Positions 7,763 through 15,485 of a stretch of 64,000 bases of DNA are shown here, one piece after another (positions within the stretch are counted from its first letter, which is position 1; each line of letters opens with the position of its first letter). The stretch covers positions 1 through 64,000 of the forward strand of contig CAZRIP010000002.1 of assembly GCA_964600165.1 (NCBI GenBank). Reading direction: 5' to 3'. Below the pieces are notes generated by a model, which was not told where the DNA came from, searched no databases, and saw only the letters and a program-made list of their open reading frames with translations. Origin of the DNA: CAZRIP01 sp964600165. GTDB lineage: Bacteria; Elusimicrobiota; Elusimicrobia; UBA1565; UBA9628. The position numbers and the translations under genes are program-made.

Positions 7763-9391
7763 ATGAGAGCCCTACCCCTCGCCGCGCTCGCGCTCGTTTT
7801 GGCCGTCCGTCCCGCTCCCGCCGCCGAGGAGCTGGCGCCGACGCTCCCGCGGCCCGACCCCGTGGCCCTCTCGTTCCAAACTCAGGTCGCGACTTTGCTG
7901 CCGCTCGCGACCGAGCCCGCCGGCATGGCCCAAGCCCTCTCGGATCGGCTCGCCTCCCCGCAAGCGACCGACGCGGACCGCGTCGCGGCGAGCCTTTTGA
8001 TCCGCGCCGCCGGGGACCCTCGGACGGCGGCGGCCAGCGCGGCCGCGCCGGCCGCCGGGGCGGGGCAGCCGGCCCTGGCCGCGGCGATCGGTCGCATCGC
8101 CGCGCTGCCCGCCGAGAAGCGCGAGGCGTTCGTGGCCGCCGTGAGGCCTCTGAGCCAGTCGCTCGTCGCCAGCGGTTTCGGCGGCGGCGACCTGCGCACT
8201 TCATTGGACCGCCTCTTCCTCAACGCCCGGGACTCCGGCGAAATCGTCGCCTCCGCGAGCGCGCCCGTCGACGCGTCGGGCTCCGGCGCCGACAAGATCG
8301 TGCTCGGCCTGAGCCCGGCGCGCTCGAAACCGGCGGGAACGCGGCGCGACGCGGCTTCGGCGGGGATCGATCCGGCGATTCCCGGCGGCGCTTTACCTTT
8401 CGAGCGGCAGCGCTCTTTGCTCAACCGCCACGAAAAAGCGATCCGGGCGCTCGCGGGTTTTGACTTGTACGAACGAGGGCTCCACGGCATTCTCGATGAC
8501 GGCCTGGCGTACGAAACCGTTTTCCGGTCCGGCAAACAACAGCCCGTTCAAATCGTGAGGCTCACGTTTCCGGAAGGCGGATCCTTCGACGTCGTTTTTC
8601 GGCCCACGCGCAACAACTTCGAGCGGTTGTACGCCCAGTATGAGGTCGTCAGGAAACATTTCCCGCGCTTACTTCTGAGCGAGTCCGGAGGGAGTCAATC
8701 TGTATTGGTGCTAGAGCGGATCGATGGTTACGAGGAAAAGTTAAACGCCCCGGAATTCGAGGCTTTCATCGCCGCTCCCAACCGCTTCGAGCAGCTTTGC
8801 CGCGAAACGTTTGACATCGTCAACGAGCTGTACCAGCAACCGTTGATCTTGCACGACATCGAGCCGGCGACGGGACATAACATGATTTTTAACACTCGCA
8901 CCGGAGCCTTCCAACTCTTCGACGTCGACACCTTGGCGTCGTCCGATCGGCCCTTTGAAGAAAAATTCATGGAGTTCGTCAATCCAGGCCAGCCCATAGA
9001 TGAGCCGAAGACGCGCTACTTGATGCGGATGCTCCAACTCTACCTCGCGCGTTATCCTCACGCTCGACTTTCATATGAAGGTGAGCCAGAGCTAATAAAT
9101 AAATTCAGCACGCCGGAGCGCGCTTTCGGGAAAATCACAAAAACGATCAAGCCAGGGGACGCGGGTTATGACGAGGCTTACCGTAAGGGAGTTCACTGGC
9201 TTGGACCTCGCGGAAAAACAGATCTGCCCGTGCTGGTTCGAAGCGAGAGAAGAGGCCGTGACAGATATTTTTTTGCGGCGGAACTTTTAGAGGCGGCCCG
9301 TCGTAACGACTTTGAGCGCTTCGATCAAATCGTCAAGAGCCTCGACGGCAAAATAATCAAAAAGGAATTCATTGAGGACTTCCATGATTGA
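7763..9391 (+). CDS. Exported protein with protein-kinase-like C-terminal half
   Basis: The 542-residue protein starts with a signal peptide (hydrophobic to about residue 20, AxA-like cleavage at APAA). An Ala-rich segment to about residue 200 is followed by a region that reads like a kinase fold. This has a beta-strand pair with FDVVFRP near 276-282, a hinge-like VLERIDGYE near 315, then HD at 364-365, Asn373 and DVD at 387-389. The spacing HD-x7-N-x13-DxD resembles the catalytic and metal-binding loops of kinase-like phosphotransferases. No characterised family is recognised. The 3' half is visibly less GC-rich than the 5' half, suggesting a composite origin. Exported kinase-like enzymes are known (for example Fam20-type), but activity here is inference. 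Confidence 0.75.
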   Translation: MRALPLAALALVLAVRPAPAAEELAPTLPRPDPVALSFQTQVATLLPLATEPAGMAQALSDRLASPQATDADRVAASLLIRAAGDPRTAAASAAAPAAGAGQPALAAAIGRIAALPAEKREAFVAAVRPLSQSLVASGFGGGDLRTSLDRLFLNARDSGEIVASASAPVDASGSGADKIVLGLSPARSKPAGTRRDAASAGIDPAIPGGALPFERQRSLLNRHEKAIRALAGFDLYERGLHGILDDGLAYETVFRSGKQQPVQIVRLTFPEGGSFDVVFRPTRNNFERLYAQYEVVRKHFPRLLLSESGGSQSVLVLERIDGYEEKLNAPEFEAFIAAPNRFEQLCRETFDIVNELYQQPLILHDIEPATGHNMIFNTRTGAFQLFDVDTLASSDRPFEEKFMEFVNPGQPIDEPKTRYLMRMLQLYLARYPHARLSYEGEPELINKFSTPERAFGKITKTIKPGDAGYDEAYRKGVHWLGPRGKTDLPVLVRSERRGRDRYFFAAELLEAARRNDFERFDQIVKSLDGKIIKKEFIEDFHD

Positions 9392-9418
9392 AAACATGGG
9401 GCGTCCGCGAGCTTTTTT

Positions 9419-9721
9419 CTAAGCGGCGTCTTTCGACAGCGCGCGATGGAGCTCTGATTCCAGCGCGGCGACGAACGCGCCGGCCGAGGGATAGTCGGGC
9501 CGCGCGCCGCTCCAGCGGCTTCCGCGGACCTCGAAGGTGGCCGTGTGCGCGTCCACATGGACGCGGATGCGATGCGCGCGCATTTGCGTGAAGTGGGGAA
9601 CGTTCGGCTTGTCGGGGGTCTCGACGGCGAGCTCGTCTTCGGCCACGCCGTGGCGACGCAAGACGGCGAGCGCGGCGTCGAGGAGCTTCGGCTCGAGCGA
9701 GGCTTCTGTCACGCCACCCAC
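9419..9721 (-). CDS. Small hypothetical protein downstream of glgC
   Basis: Open frame of 100 residues from a GTG at 9721, one base after the glgC stop, so probably translated by coupling. The middle reads as alternating beta-strands (RAHRIRVHVDAHTATFEVRG) flanked by helices. It has no signal peptide and no recognised family. Codon use matches its neighbours. It runs convergent to the kinase-like gene with a 27-base gap. Confidence 0.6.
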   Translation of the reverse strand: MGGVTEASLEPKLLDAALAVLRRHGVAEDELAVETPDKPNVPHFTQMRAHRIRVHVDAHTATFEVRGSRWSGARPDYPSAGAFVAALESELHRALSKDAA

Positions 9722-9722
9722 G

Positions 9723-10952
9723 CTATTGCCGCCCGGGCGTCTTGCCGCGCGGCAAGACGACGATCCCCGACGCGTCGACGAACCAGCGCTGCGCGTCCTT
9801 GGCGGCGTTGTAGCCGACCTGCTCCTTGGCCGCGATCTCGTTGAACCGGTCGACGACGACGCGCTTGAGCTTGGCCTCGGCGCGGATCTTGCAGAAATCC
9901 ATGATGATCGAGTCCTCGATCACCGCGCCGTCGTGGACGTGCACGCCGCGGCCGATGATCGAGTTCTTGATCGTCGCGTTGCGCACGAAGCAGCCGTCGC
10001 CGATGATGGAGTTGGTGATCTTGCCGTCGAGGATCTTGGCCGGCGGGCCGTCGAAGCGCCCGGAATGGATGAACCACCGCCGGTTGTTCAAGTTGAGCTT
10101 GGGCTTGGCGCCGAGGATGTCCATGTTGGACTGATAAAACGCCTGGATCGTGCCCACGTCGCGCCAGTAGCCCGCCTCCTCATAGCCTTTGAGGCCCGGC
10201 AGGATGTTCGTCGAAAAATCGTAGGCGTAGACCTTCAAGCGCTTGTGGATGTCCGGCAGGATCGACTTGCCGAAGTCGAAGCTCGGGTCTTGCAGCGACT
10301 CATCCGAGAGGATCGAGACCAGCACGTCTTTATTGAAAATGTAATTGCCCATCGAAGCCAGCGCGTGGTCGTCGCGCGAGGGCATCGCCTTGGGATTGGC
10401 GGGCTTCTCGACGAAGCCGGTGATGCGGTTCTTGGCGTCGACCTCGACCAAGCCGAAGGACGACGCCTGCTTGAGCGGCACCGGGATCGTCGCGACCGTC
10501 AAGTCCGCTCCCTTTTCCTGATGGTATTGGATCATCTGGCCGACGTCCATGCGGTAGATGTGGTCGGCGCCGAAGATGAGCACGAGGTCCGGGTCGAAGT
10601 CATAGATGAGGTTCAAGTTCTGCCGCACGGCGTCGGCCGTGCCGCGGTACCACATATGTCCCAGGCGCATCTGCGGCGGAACCACGGTAATGAACTGGTC
10701 GCGGGTCAGGCCCACGGTGCGCCAGCTCGTGCGCAGGTACTCGATCATGCTCTGGGACATGTACTGCACGAGGATGTAGACCGAGTGCACGCCCGAGTTC
10801 ATCAGGTTCGACAGCACGAAGTCGATGATCCGGTATTTACCGCCGAAAGGCACGGCGGGCTTCGAACGCTCATGGGTGAGAGGGTATAAACGTTCGCCTT
10901 TGCCTCCGGCGAGGATGATCGCGAGGACGCGTTTGGTCGGTGCCAGGGCCAT
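9723..10952 (-). CDS. glgC: Glucose-1-phosphate adenylyltransferase
   Basis: Makes ADP-glucose from glucose-1-phosphate and ATP, the committed step of bacterial glycogen synthesis. The 409-residue length is typical. The nucleotide-binding N-terminus LAIILAGGKGERLYPLT with following SKPAVPFGG is canonical, and the C-terminal part carries the left-handed beta-helix repeats (IIGDGCFVRNATIKNSIIG). A much longer upstream open frame is a shadow; the ATG at 10952 is the only start that fits the family. It begins 5 bases after the exported adaptor-like gene, so the two may share a transcript. The GH57 gene about 4 kb away could belong to the same glycogen economy. Confidence 0.96.
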   Translation of the reverse strand: MALAPTKRVLAIILAGGKGERLYPLTHERSKPAVPFGGKYRIIDFVLSNLMNSGVHSVYILVQYMSQSMIEYLRTSWRTVGLTRDQFITVVPPQMRLGHMWYRGTADAVRQNLNLIYDFDPDLVLIFGADHIYRMDVGQMIQYHQEKGADLTVATIPVPLKQASSFGLVEVDAKNRITGFVEKPANPKAMPSRDDHALASMGNYIFNKDVLVSILSDESLQDPSFDFGKSILPDIHKRLKVYAYDFSTNILPGLKGYEEAGYWRDVGTIQAFYQSNMDILGAKPKLNLNNRRWFIHSGRFDGPPAKILDGKITNSIIGDGCFVRNATIKNSIIGRGVHVHDGAVIEDSIIMDFCKIRAEAKLKRVVVDRFNEIAAKEQVGYNAAKDAQRWFVDASGIVVLPRGKTPGRQ

Positions 10953-10957
10953 TTTAT

Positions 10958-11962
10958 CTATTGAGCGTAGGGGTCCTCGCCGTAGTCTTGCGAGTCGGCG
11001 TCGGGCAGCGCCTCGATGGATTCGCCTTTCGCGGCCTTGGCCGGTTTGGGGGAGTCCTTGAGGTATTCGTCCTGGATGCGCTGCTTGACGAGGGAGGGGT
11101 CGATCTCGCTCTTGTGGCGCATCGCCTCGTTGAGCTGCGAGTCGTCGAGCACGAGTATCTGGCGCTTTTGCTCCGTGCCGGCGGTGATCTCGGTGAGCTC
11201 GCGCGTCGTGATCCCGGTCGACACCCTGACGGGTAGGTAAACGGAGTCGCCGAACCGGATCAGCGCGTCGGTCGGGACGAGCAGGACGTTTTTCTTGGTG
11301 ATGGGGACGGCCAGACCCTCCCATTCCGTGCCGGGAGGGAAATAGTGGCGGGGGCTCATGTCGATCGTGAACGTCGCGCCCGGCTCGAACTTGTTGCCTT
11401 GGAAGTCCAGCACGTAGTGGGAGACCCGGGCGTGGATCTTGTTGGTCGGATCGTTGACCGGCCACATCTCCAAGGTCTGCCCGTCGCGGATCAGTCCCGC
11501 GTCCTCGGGCCTCACGCGGCCGACCGCCTGGAGCTTCAACGCCGCCTCGAACAGGATGGCCTTGGGCTTGAGCCATTCCTTGTTGCTGATGAATTTGCGC
11601 AGGATGAAGCACTCGCTCGGGCACTCGATCGGCGTCGGCTGGTAGACCTGCTTCCAGCGGTCCTCGAGCAGGCCTTGCTCCGTAGTCGCGTGGGAGTCGA
11701 GGATCAGGGCCATCTCCTTGTTGGCGAGGTAGCCGAGCGGCTTGTCGTCGTTGACCCACGTGAACGTCGACGCGTCGAGGTCCTCCACGCGGCCTTCGAC
11801 CGCGGACTTGAGCCGGACGATGTCCTCGGAGACGACGGTGCCCTGGACGCGGACCTTGATCTGGAGGTCGCCTCTACGAACTTCGAGGGGCTGTTGGGCC
11901 CGCGCGCTCAGGGCTAGGCCAAGCAGCAGCGCGACGGCCGAATACATACTATGGGCGCCCAT
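10958..11962 (-). CDS. Exported adaptor-like (HlyD/RND membrane-fusion-like) protein
   Basis: Exported protein of 334 residues: signal peptide with hydrophobic core AVALLLGLALSARA, then a beta-rich segment (LEVRRGDLQIKVRVQGTV) like the barrel and lipoyl-type strands of periplasmic adaptors, and a middle region with CPSEC near residues 120-125. The C-terminus is acidic and disordered. No coiled-coil hairpin is obvious, so it is not a standard efflux adaptor. Two in-frame ATGs (11962 and 11947) both lie inside a perfect 30-base palindrome; the upstream one gives a longer signal peptide n-region. glgC follows after 5 bases. The function is unknown. Confidence 0.7.
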   Translation of the reverse strand: MGAHSMYSAVALLLGLALSARAQQPLEVRRGDLQIKVRVQGTVVSEDIVRLKSAVEGRVEDLDASTFTWVNDDKPLGYLANKEMALILDSHATTEQGLLEDRWKQVYQPTPIECPSECFILRKFISNKEWLKPKAILFEAALKLQAVGRVRPEDAGLIRDGQTLEMWPVNDPTNKIHARVSHYVLDFQGNKFEPGATFTIDMSPRHYFPPGTEWEGLAVPITKKNVLLVPTDALIRFGDSVYLPVRVSTGITTRELTEITAGTEQKRQILVLDDSQLNEAMRHKSEIDPSLVKQRIQDEYLKDSPKPAKAAKGESIEALPDADSQDYGEDPYAQ

Positions 11963-11971
11963 AGTATGTAT
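11942..11971. repeat. Perfect 30-bp palindrome over a start codon
   Basis: The half-site ATACATACTATGGGC is followed directly by its exact reverse complement. Both candidate ATG codons of the adaptor-like gene lie inside it. As RNA it would hide the start codons; as DNA it is a plausible dimeric operator. Confidence 0.8.
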
Positions 11972-12003
11972 GCAGGCCGTAAGCCTCTCTTTCAATGTCC
12001 GAA

Positions 12004-12723
12004 TCACTTGGCTGCGAGCCTCTCCTTTTCCGCGGCGATCTTGGCGTTGTCGCCTCTCCAAGTATGCTGCAGGAAGGCGTCATAAGTCCAGGGCATTTTT
12101 TGTTTGAAAAAATACGCGACCGCTTCGCCGTACTGCTGGATCTCCCACTGGGCGTGGACGTCGGCGCGCAGCGTGACGAAGTTCATCAGCGCGCGCGCGT
12201 TGATCGTCCAATAAAACTCCGTGTAGGAGTTCACGGGAAGGATCATGCGCGCCATCTCCCGCGCCACGCCCTTCGACAGCATGTCCTTGTAGCAGGCCAT
12301 GGCGGCCTTGATCTGAGCGTCGAAGGCCGCGGTCAGCGCCTCGTGGTCGAGCGCCGGAGCGGCGACGGAGCCCTGCTTGTTCTTGAGGTCCTGCGCGCGC
12401 CACTTCGAGGGGACGTAAAACTCGTCCTTGACCTCCGTATAGCGGGCGGAGATCTCGTTGTAAGAGGCCATCCGGTGGCGGATCCATTGGCGCATCACGA
12501 AGATCGGGGTCTTGACGTGAAACTTGAAGACGGCGTGCTCGAAGGGGGTCTCGTGCTTGTGCTTGAGGAGGTAGGCGATCAGCTTGCGGTCGGCCTCTTC
12601 GCCTTTGGATTTTCCTCCATAGGAGACGCGGGCGGCGTCGACGACGCCCTGATCGCCGCCCATGAAGTCGACGAGCCGCACGAAGCCCTTGTCGAGCGCG
12701 TTGACGTGGTTCGTTTCGGTCAC
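12004..12723 (-). CDS. thyX: Flavin-dependent thymidylate synthase
   Basis: Makes dTMP from dUMP using FAD, NADPH and methylenetetrahydrofolate, the alternative to ThyA. The ThyX signature RHRxxSxNxxSxR is intact as RHRMASYNEISAR near residues 82-94. The 239-residue length is typical. The GTG at 12723 is chosen because GGAGG lies 6 bases upstream and it overlaps the previous stop by one base (TAGTG). A longer upstream frame is out of register with the family N-terminus. It is the last gene of a minus-strand run that includes a CbiX-like exported protein and a response regulator; the combination suggests no shared pathway. Confidence 0.97.
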   Translation of the reverse strand: MTETNHVNALDKGFVRLVDFMGGDQGVVDAARVSYGGKSKGEEADRKLIAYLLKHKHETPFEHAVFKFHVKTPIFVMRQWIRHRMASYNEISARYTEVKDEFYVPSKWRAQDLKNKQGSVAAPALDHEALTAAFDAQIKAAMACYKDMLSKGVAREMARMILPVNSYTEFYWTINARALMNFVTLRADVHAQWEIQQYGEAVAYFFKQKMPWTYDAFLQHTWRGDNAKIAAEKERLAAK

Positions 12724-13691
12724 TAGTAGCCTCCGAGCGGGGGGAAGTTCGCGTGTCCTTTGCCGAACGCGCTTTCGTCGCGATAGTTTCGCATGTCGGG
12801 GAGCCTGGCGCCGTCCTGAGCGCTCGCGGCGACCCAATCGGCGATCGCCTGATCCGGGAAGAGTCCGCGAGCGTCCATCTTGACGAACAAGCCGTCGAGC
12901 GCCGCGGCGACCTTCGAATGATCGAACGGCTCGCTCGGCTCGAGGGAGAGCGCGACGACGCGGCCTTGATGCCGCAGGTCCATGACGAGCTTGCGCAGGT
13001 TTTTCTCCGACTCGTCGCGCCGGTCGGCCCCGTAGCCTTCGGAGAGCGCAGCCGCGCGCGAGGCGGCGAACCCGCCTTTCTGCCGCACCTTCTCGGCGAG
13101 CGCGGCGACGCCGTCCAGCCACTCGCGGGTCGTGCTCGTCGAGGCCGGCGCCACGCCGACGAGCAGCAGGGCGTCCTTGGCCGGGTCCTTGGTTTGGCGC
13201 AGCGCGCGCGCCGCGAGCATGCCGACGAAGATCGGATGGTCGTCGAAGGCCTTGGTCATCACGACCGGGAACTTGGTCTTGGCGCGCTTCGGAGCGCCGA
13301 AGTGCGCGTGCGCCATGCCGGTCAGGGCGCGCGAGGGCGTCTCGCGGATGCCGAGGAGGTAGCGGTCTTCGTCGAGCGTATCCGAGAAAGACGAGACGTA
13401 GAGCGGCACGGCGACGATCTTGTGAACCTTAGCGGGGCTCGCCTCGAGCTCCGCGATCGCGGATTGGATGGCCCCGGCGTCGGCGTCGCCGCCGGCGAAA
13501 GCGACCGGGGTCTTGCCGAGCGTCTTGCGGATGAGGTCGAGCTGCGCCTTCCAGCTTTGGTCGCCGCCCTCGCCGAGAACGAGGACGCCTACGCCGGGGA
13601 TCCCGGGCGCGACTTTTTGCGCGATGGGCGCGATCTCCGCGCCGCGCAGCGGGAGAGCGAGCGCCGCGATCAAAAGCGCCGCCGCCCTCAC
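12723..13691 (-). CDS. Exported CbiX/sirohydrochlorin-chelatase-like protein
   Basis: A 322-residue protein with an N-terminal signal peptide (RAAALLIAALALPLRGA). It then has a fold pattern like CbiX: a GVGVLVLGEGG strand and loop, a helix, an AIAELEAS helix and IVAVPLYVSSFS, the usual VPLF(L/V)xxGxH-type strand of cobaltochelatases and ferrochelatases. The catalytic His usually found at the end of the first strand (LLxHGS) is replaced by GEGGD, while another His occurs in MAHAHFG. CbiX enzymes are cytoplasmic, so an exported version with a changed site is odd and could be a metal or tetrapyrrole binder. GTG start, one base from the response regulator stop. Confidence 0.65.
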   Translation of the reverse strand: MRAAALLIAALALPLRGAEIAPIAQKVAPGIPGVGVLVLGEGGDQSWKAQLDLIRKTLGKTPVAFAGGDADAGAIQSAIAELEASPAKVHKIVAVPLYVSSFSDTLDEDRYLLGIRETPSRALTGMAHAHFGAPKRAKTKFPVVMTKAFDDHPIFVGMLAARALRQTKDPAKDALLLVGVAPASTSTTREWLDGVAALAEKVRQKGGFAASRAAALSEGYGADRRDESEKNLRKLVMDLRHQGRVVALSLEPSEPFDHSKVAAALDGLFVKMDARGLFPDQAIADWVAASAQDGARLPDMRNYRDESAFGKGHANFPPLGGY

Positions 13692-13692
13692 G

Positions 13693-14097
13693 TCAGCGCC
13701 TCTTGACCTGGGTCAGGGCCGCCTCGACCCGCTCGCGCAGCTCTTGAAGGCTGATGGGTTTGGTGATGAAGTCGTCGCCGCCGCTCAACGTCGAGCTGAG
13801 CTTGTCGTGCTGCGAGTCGCGCGCGGTCAGAAAAAGCACGGGCGTGCGCTGGGATTTCTTCTCCAGCTCCCGGATCTTCTGGCAGGCTTGAAGGCCGTCG
13901 AGCCTGGGCATCATCATGTCCATCAAGACGAGGTCGGGCTTGGCGGACTGGAATAGGCGCACCGCCTCCTCGCCGTCGGCGGCCGAGACCGTGTCGTAGT
14001 GAAGCCGGGAAAGCTGCGTGGAAAGGATCTCCCTGATCGACGGATCGTCGTCGACGATCAGGATCTTCTTGAGGCGGATCGCGGCGCGGCCGGCCAT
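13693..14097 (-). CDS. Single-domain response regulator (CheY-like)
   Basis: Receiver-only protein of 134 residues with acidic DDD at 16-18, phosphoacceptor Asp60 in LVLMD, Thr in FLTARD and Lys in TKPIS. There is no output domain, so it should act through protein contacts or in a phosphorelay. The helix-4 region has a slightly unusual GGDDF. It lies 3 bases after the exported repeat protein and 1 base before the CbiX-like gene, so it is in the middle of an operon of exported proteins. The hybrid kinase at 5856 is the only histidine kinase in the window, but a link is not shown. Confidence 0.92.
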   Translation of the reverse strand: MAGRAAIRLKKILIVDDDPSIREILSTQLSRLHYDTVSAADGEEAVRLFQSAKPDLVLMDMMMPRLDGLQACQKIRELEKKSQRTPVLFLTARDSQHDKLSSTLSGGDDFITKPISLQELRERVEAALTQVKRR

Positions 14098-14100
14098 CGC

Positions 14101-15447
14101 TTAAGGGTCGTAGACCCAGATGGTCGAGCGGCCCGAAGTCCCGACGACGGCGACGGCGACGTCGCGGCGCTCCGGCGGGCCGACGACGGCGATCGAGGGC
14201 GAGTAGCCGCCGAGCTCGGCCTTCCAGTCGGTCACGAGCGAGACGCCGTCCCAGCTCTTGCGCAGGAGCTCGCCGCTGTTGAAGAGGCCGAACGGCTCCG
14301 AGAGGCTGCCGAGCATCGACAGGTTCCTCGGCACGTAGAGCGCGGCCTTGCCGGCCGCGTCGTAGGCGGCGCGGATCGCGGGATGGAAATCGAGCAGCCG
14401 GCCGTCTCGATCGGGCCAGCGCAGCCGCGTGGGGGTCTGGCAGTACGCTTCGGTGGTCTTCCAGGAGCCCTTGTCGAACTGCACGCGCACGTGCTCGAGG
14501 CTCGTCAGATAAAGCGTCGCGGGGGCGCTGTCGAGAGTGGCGTTCGTGAAGTCGTAGATCCAGTCGACGCGCTTGGGCTTGATCGATTTCTTGCCCGGAC
14601 CGTATTTCCCGTCCTGGAAGACGAGCGGATAGATCGACGAGAACGGGAACGTGTTGTCCTCGACGAGCTGCTGCGCCGCGAGGATCTGGTTTCCCGCCGG
14701 GTCTTGGATCGCGCGCACGATCCAGGGCGTCTGGGCGATCTCCTTCCATTTCCCGCCGTCTAGCTCGAGAACGGTGGTCTCGACGCGGTTGAACGTCTGG
14801 TTGAAAAGCACGACGAAAAGCTCGGCGCGGCCGTTGCCGTTGAGGTCCCCGGCGTCGAGCGAAAGCACGCGGATCGCGGAGCCGGGCAGCTCGTATTCGG
14901 CCTTCGGCTTGTTGTCGGTTGGAGGGTAATCGTAGAGGTAGATCTTCTTGCCGTCGGACAGCGCCGTGCCGAGCTTGCCTTGCTCGAACTCGGCGACGGC
15001 CATGCCCGCGATCTGATAATTGAACATCGGGCTCTTCCAGCGCGGAGCGCGCGTTCCCTCGGCGGCGGGCGCGGCGGCGGCCGGGGAGGCGGGGACGGCG
15101 ACGGGAGGCGGCGCCGGCGGGATCGCGCCGAGGCGCGCCTTCATGCCGGGCTTGACGTCGCCGGCGCCGGGCGCGAGCGCGCCGACGGAGTACATCGCGA
15201 GGACTTGGGTGATCTCGCCTTGAGCGACGCGGTTCTCGATGCGCCCGAGCGATTGGCCCGTGACGGGATGCTTGAGCTCCTCGCCTTCCATATAGACGGA
15301 AAAAGATTGGCCCGCCGCGGCGCCGGTCTTCTCCGTGAAATCGAGATAGACCGAGCCGGACTCGACCTTGACGACGTAGCCGGACGTCGCGGCGCGGACC
15401 GTGCCGGCGAGCAGCGCAACGGCGAGGAGAGCGGTTGAAAGTCGCAT
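14101..15447 (-). CDS. Exported protein with FG-GAP/VCBS-like repeats
   Basis: Exported protein of 448 residues: clear signal peptide (STALLAVALLAGTVRA), then an N-terminal beta domain (YVVKVESGSVYLDF) of a kind seen in flagellar-assembly or SH3-like periplasmic proteins, a Pro/Ala linker near 115-135, and a repeat region. The segment LDAGDLNGNGRAELFVVLFN is an FG-GAP/VCBS-type calcium-loop motif, and RRDVAVAVVGTSG near the C-terminus is a second blade, so a beta-propeller is likely. Probably periplasmic or surface-exposed. The ATG at 15447 is chosen over an upstream frame start because the signal peptide begins there and a TGGTAACCT extended -10 ends 7 bases upstream. Confidence 0.75.
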   Translation of the reverse strand: MRLSTALLAVALLAGTVRAATSGYVVKVESGSVYLDFTEKTGAAAGQSFSVYMEGEELKHPVTGQSLGRIENRVAQGEITQVLAMYSVGALAPGAGDVKPGMKARLGAIPPAPPPVAVPASPAAAAPAAEGTRAPRWKSPMFNYQIAGMAVAEFEQGKLGTALSDGKKIYLYDYPPTDNKPKAEYELPGSAIRVLSLDAGDLNGNGRAELFVVLFNQTFNRVETTVLELDGGKWKEIAQTPWIVRAIQDPAGNQILAAQQLVEDNTFPFSSIYPLVFQDGKYGPGKKSIKPKRVDWIYDFTNATLDSAPATLYLTSLEHVRVQFDKGSWKTTEAYCQTPTRLRWPDRDGRLLDFHPAIRAAYDAAGKAALYVPRNLSMLGSLSEPFGLFNSGELLRKSWDGVSLVTDWKAELGGYSPSIAVVGPPERRDVAVAVVGTSGRSTIWVYDP

Positions 15448-15454
15448 GACGGTG

Positions 15455-15463
15455 AGGTTACCA
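15455..15463 (-). promoter_or_regulatory. Extended -10 of the 15447 operon
   Basis: TGGTAACCT on the minus strand, 7 bases before the ATG at 15447. It would drive the exported repeat protein, response regulator, CbiX-like and thyX genes. Confidence 0.5.
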
Positions 15464-15472
15464 TTTTTAATG

Positions 15473-15478
15473 TAGAAT
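15473..15478 (+). promoter_or_regulatory. -10 TAGAAT of the 15486 gene
   Basis: TAGAAT preceded by TG, 7 bases before the ATG at 15486. It is divergent from the minus-strand promoter at 15455, so the two transcripts start from one 38-base gap. Confidence 0.45.
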
Positions 15479-15485
15479 CGAAACA

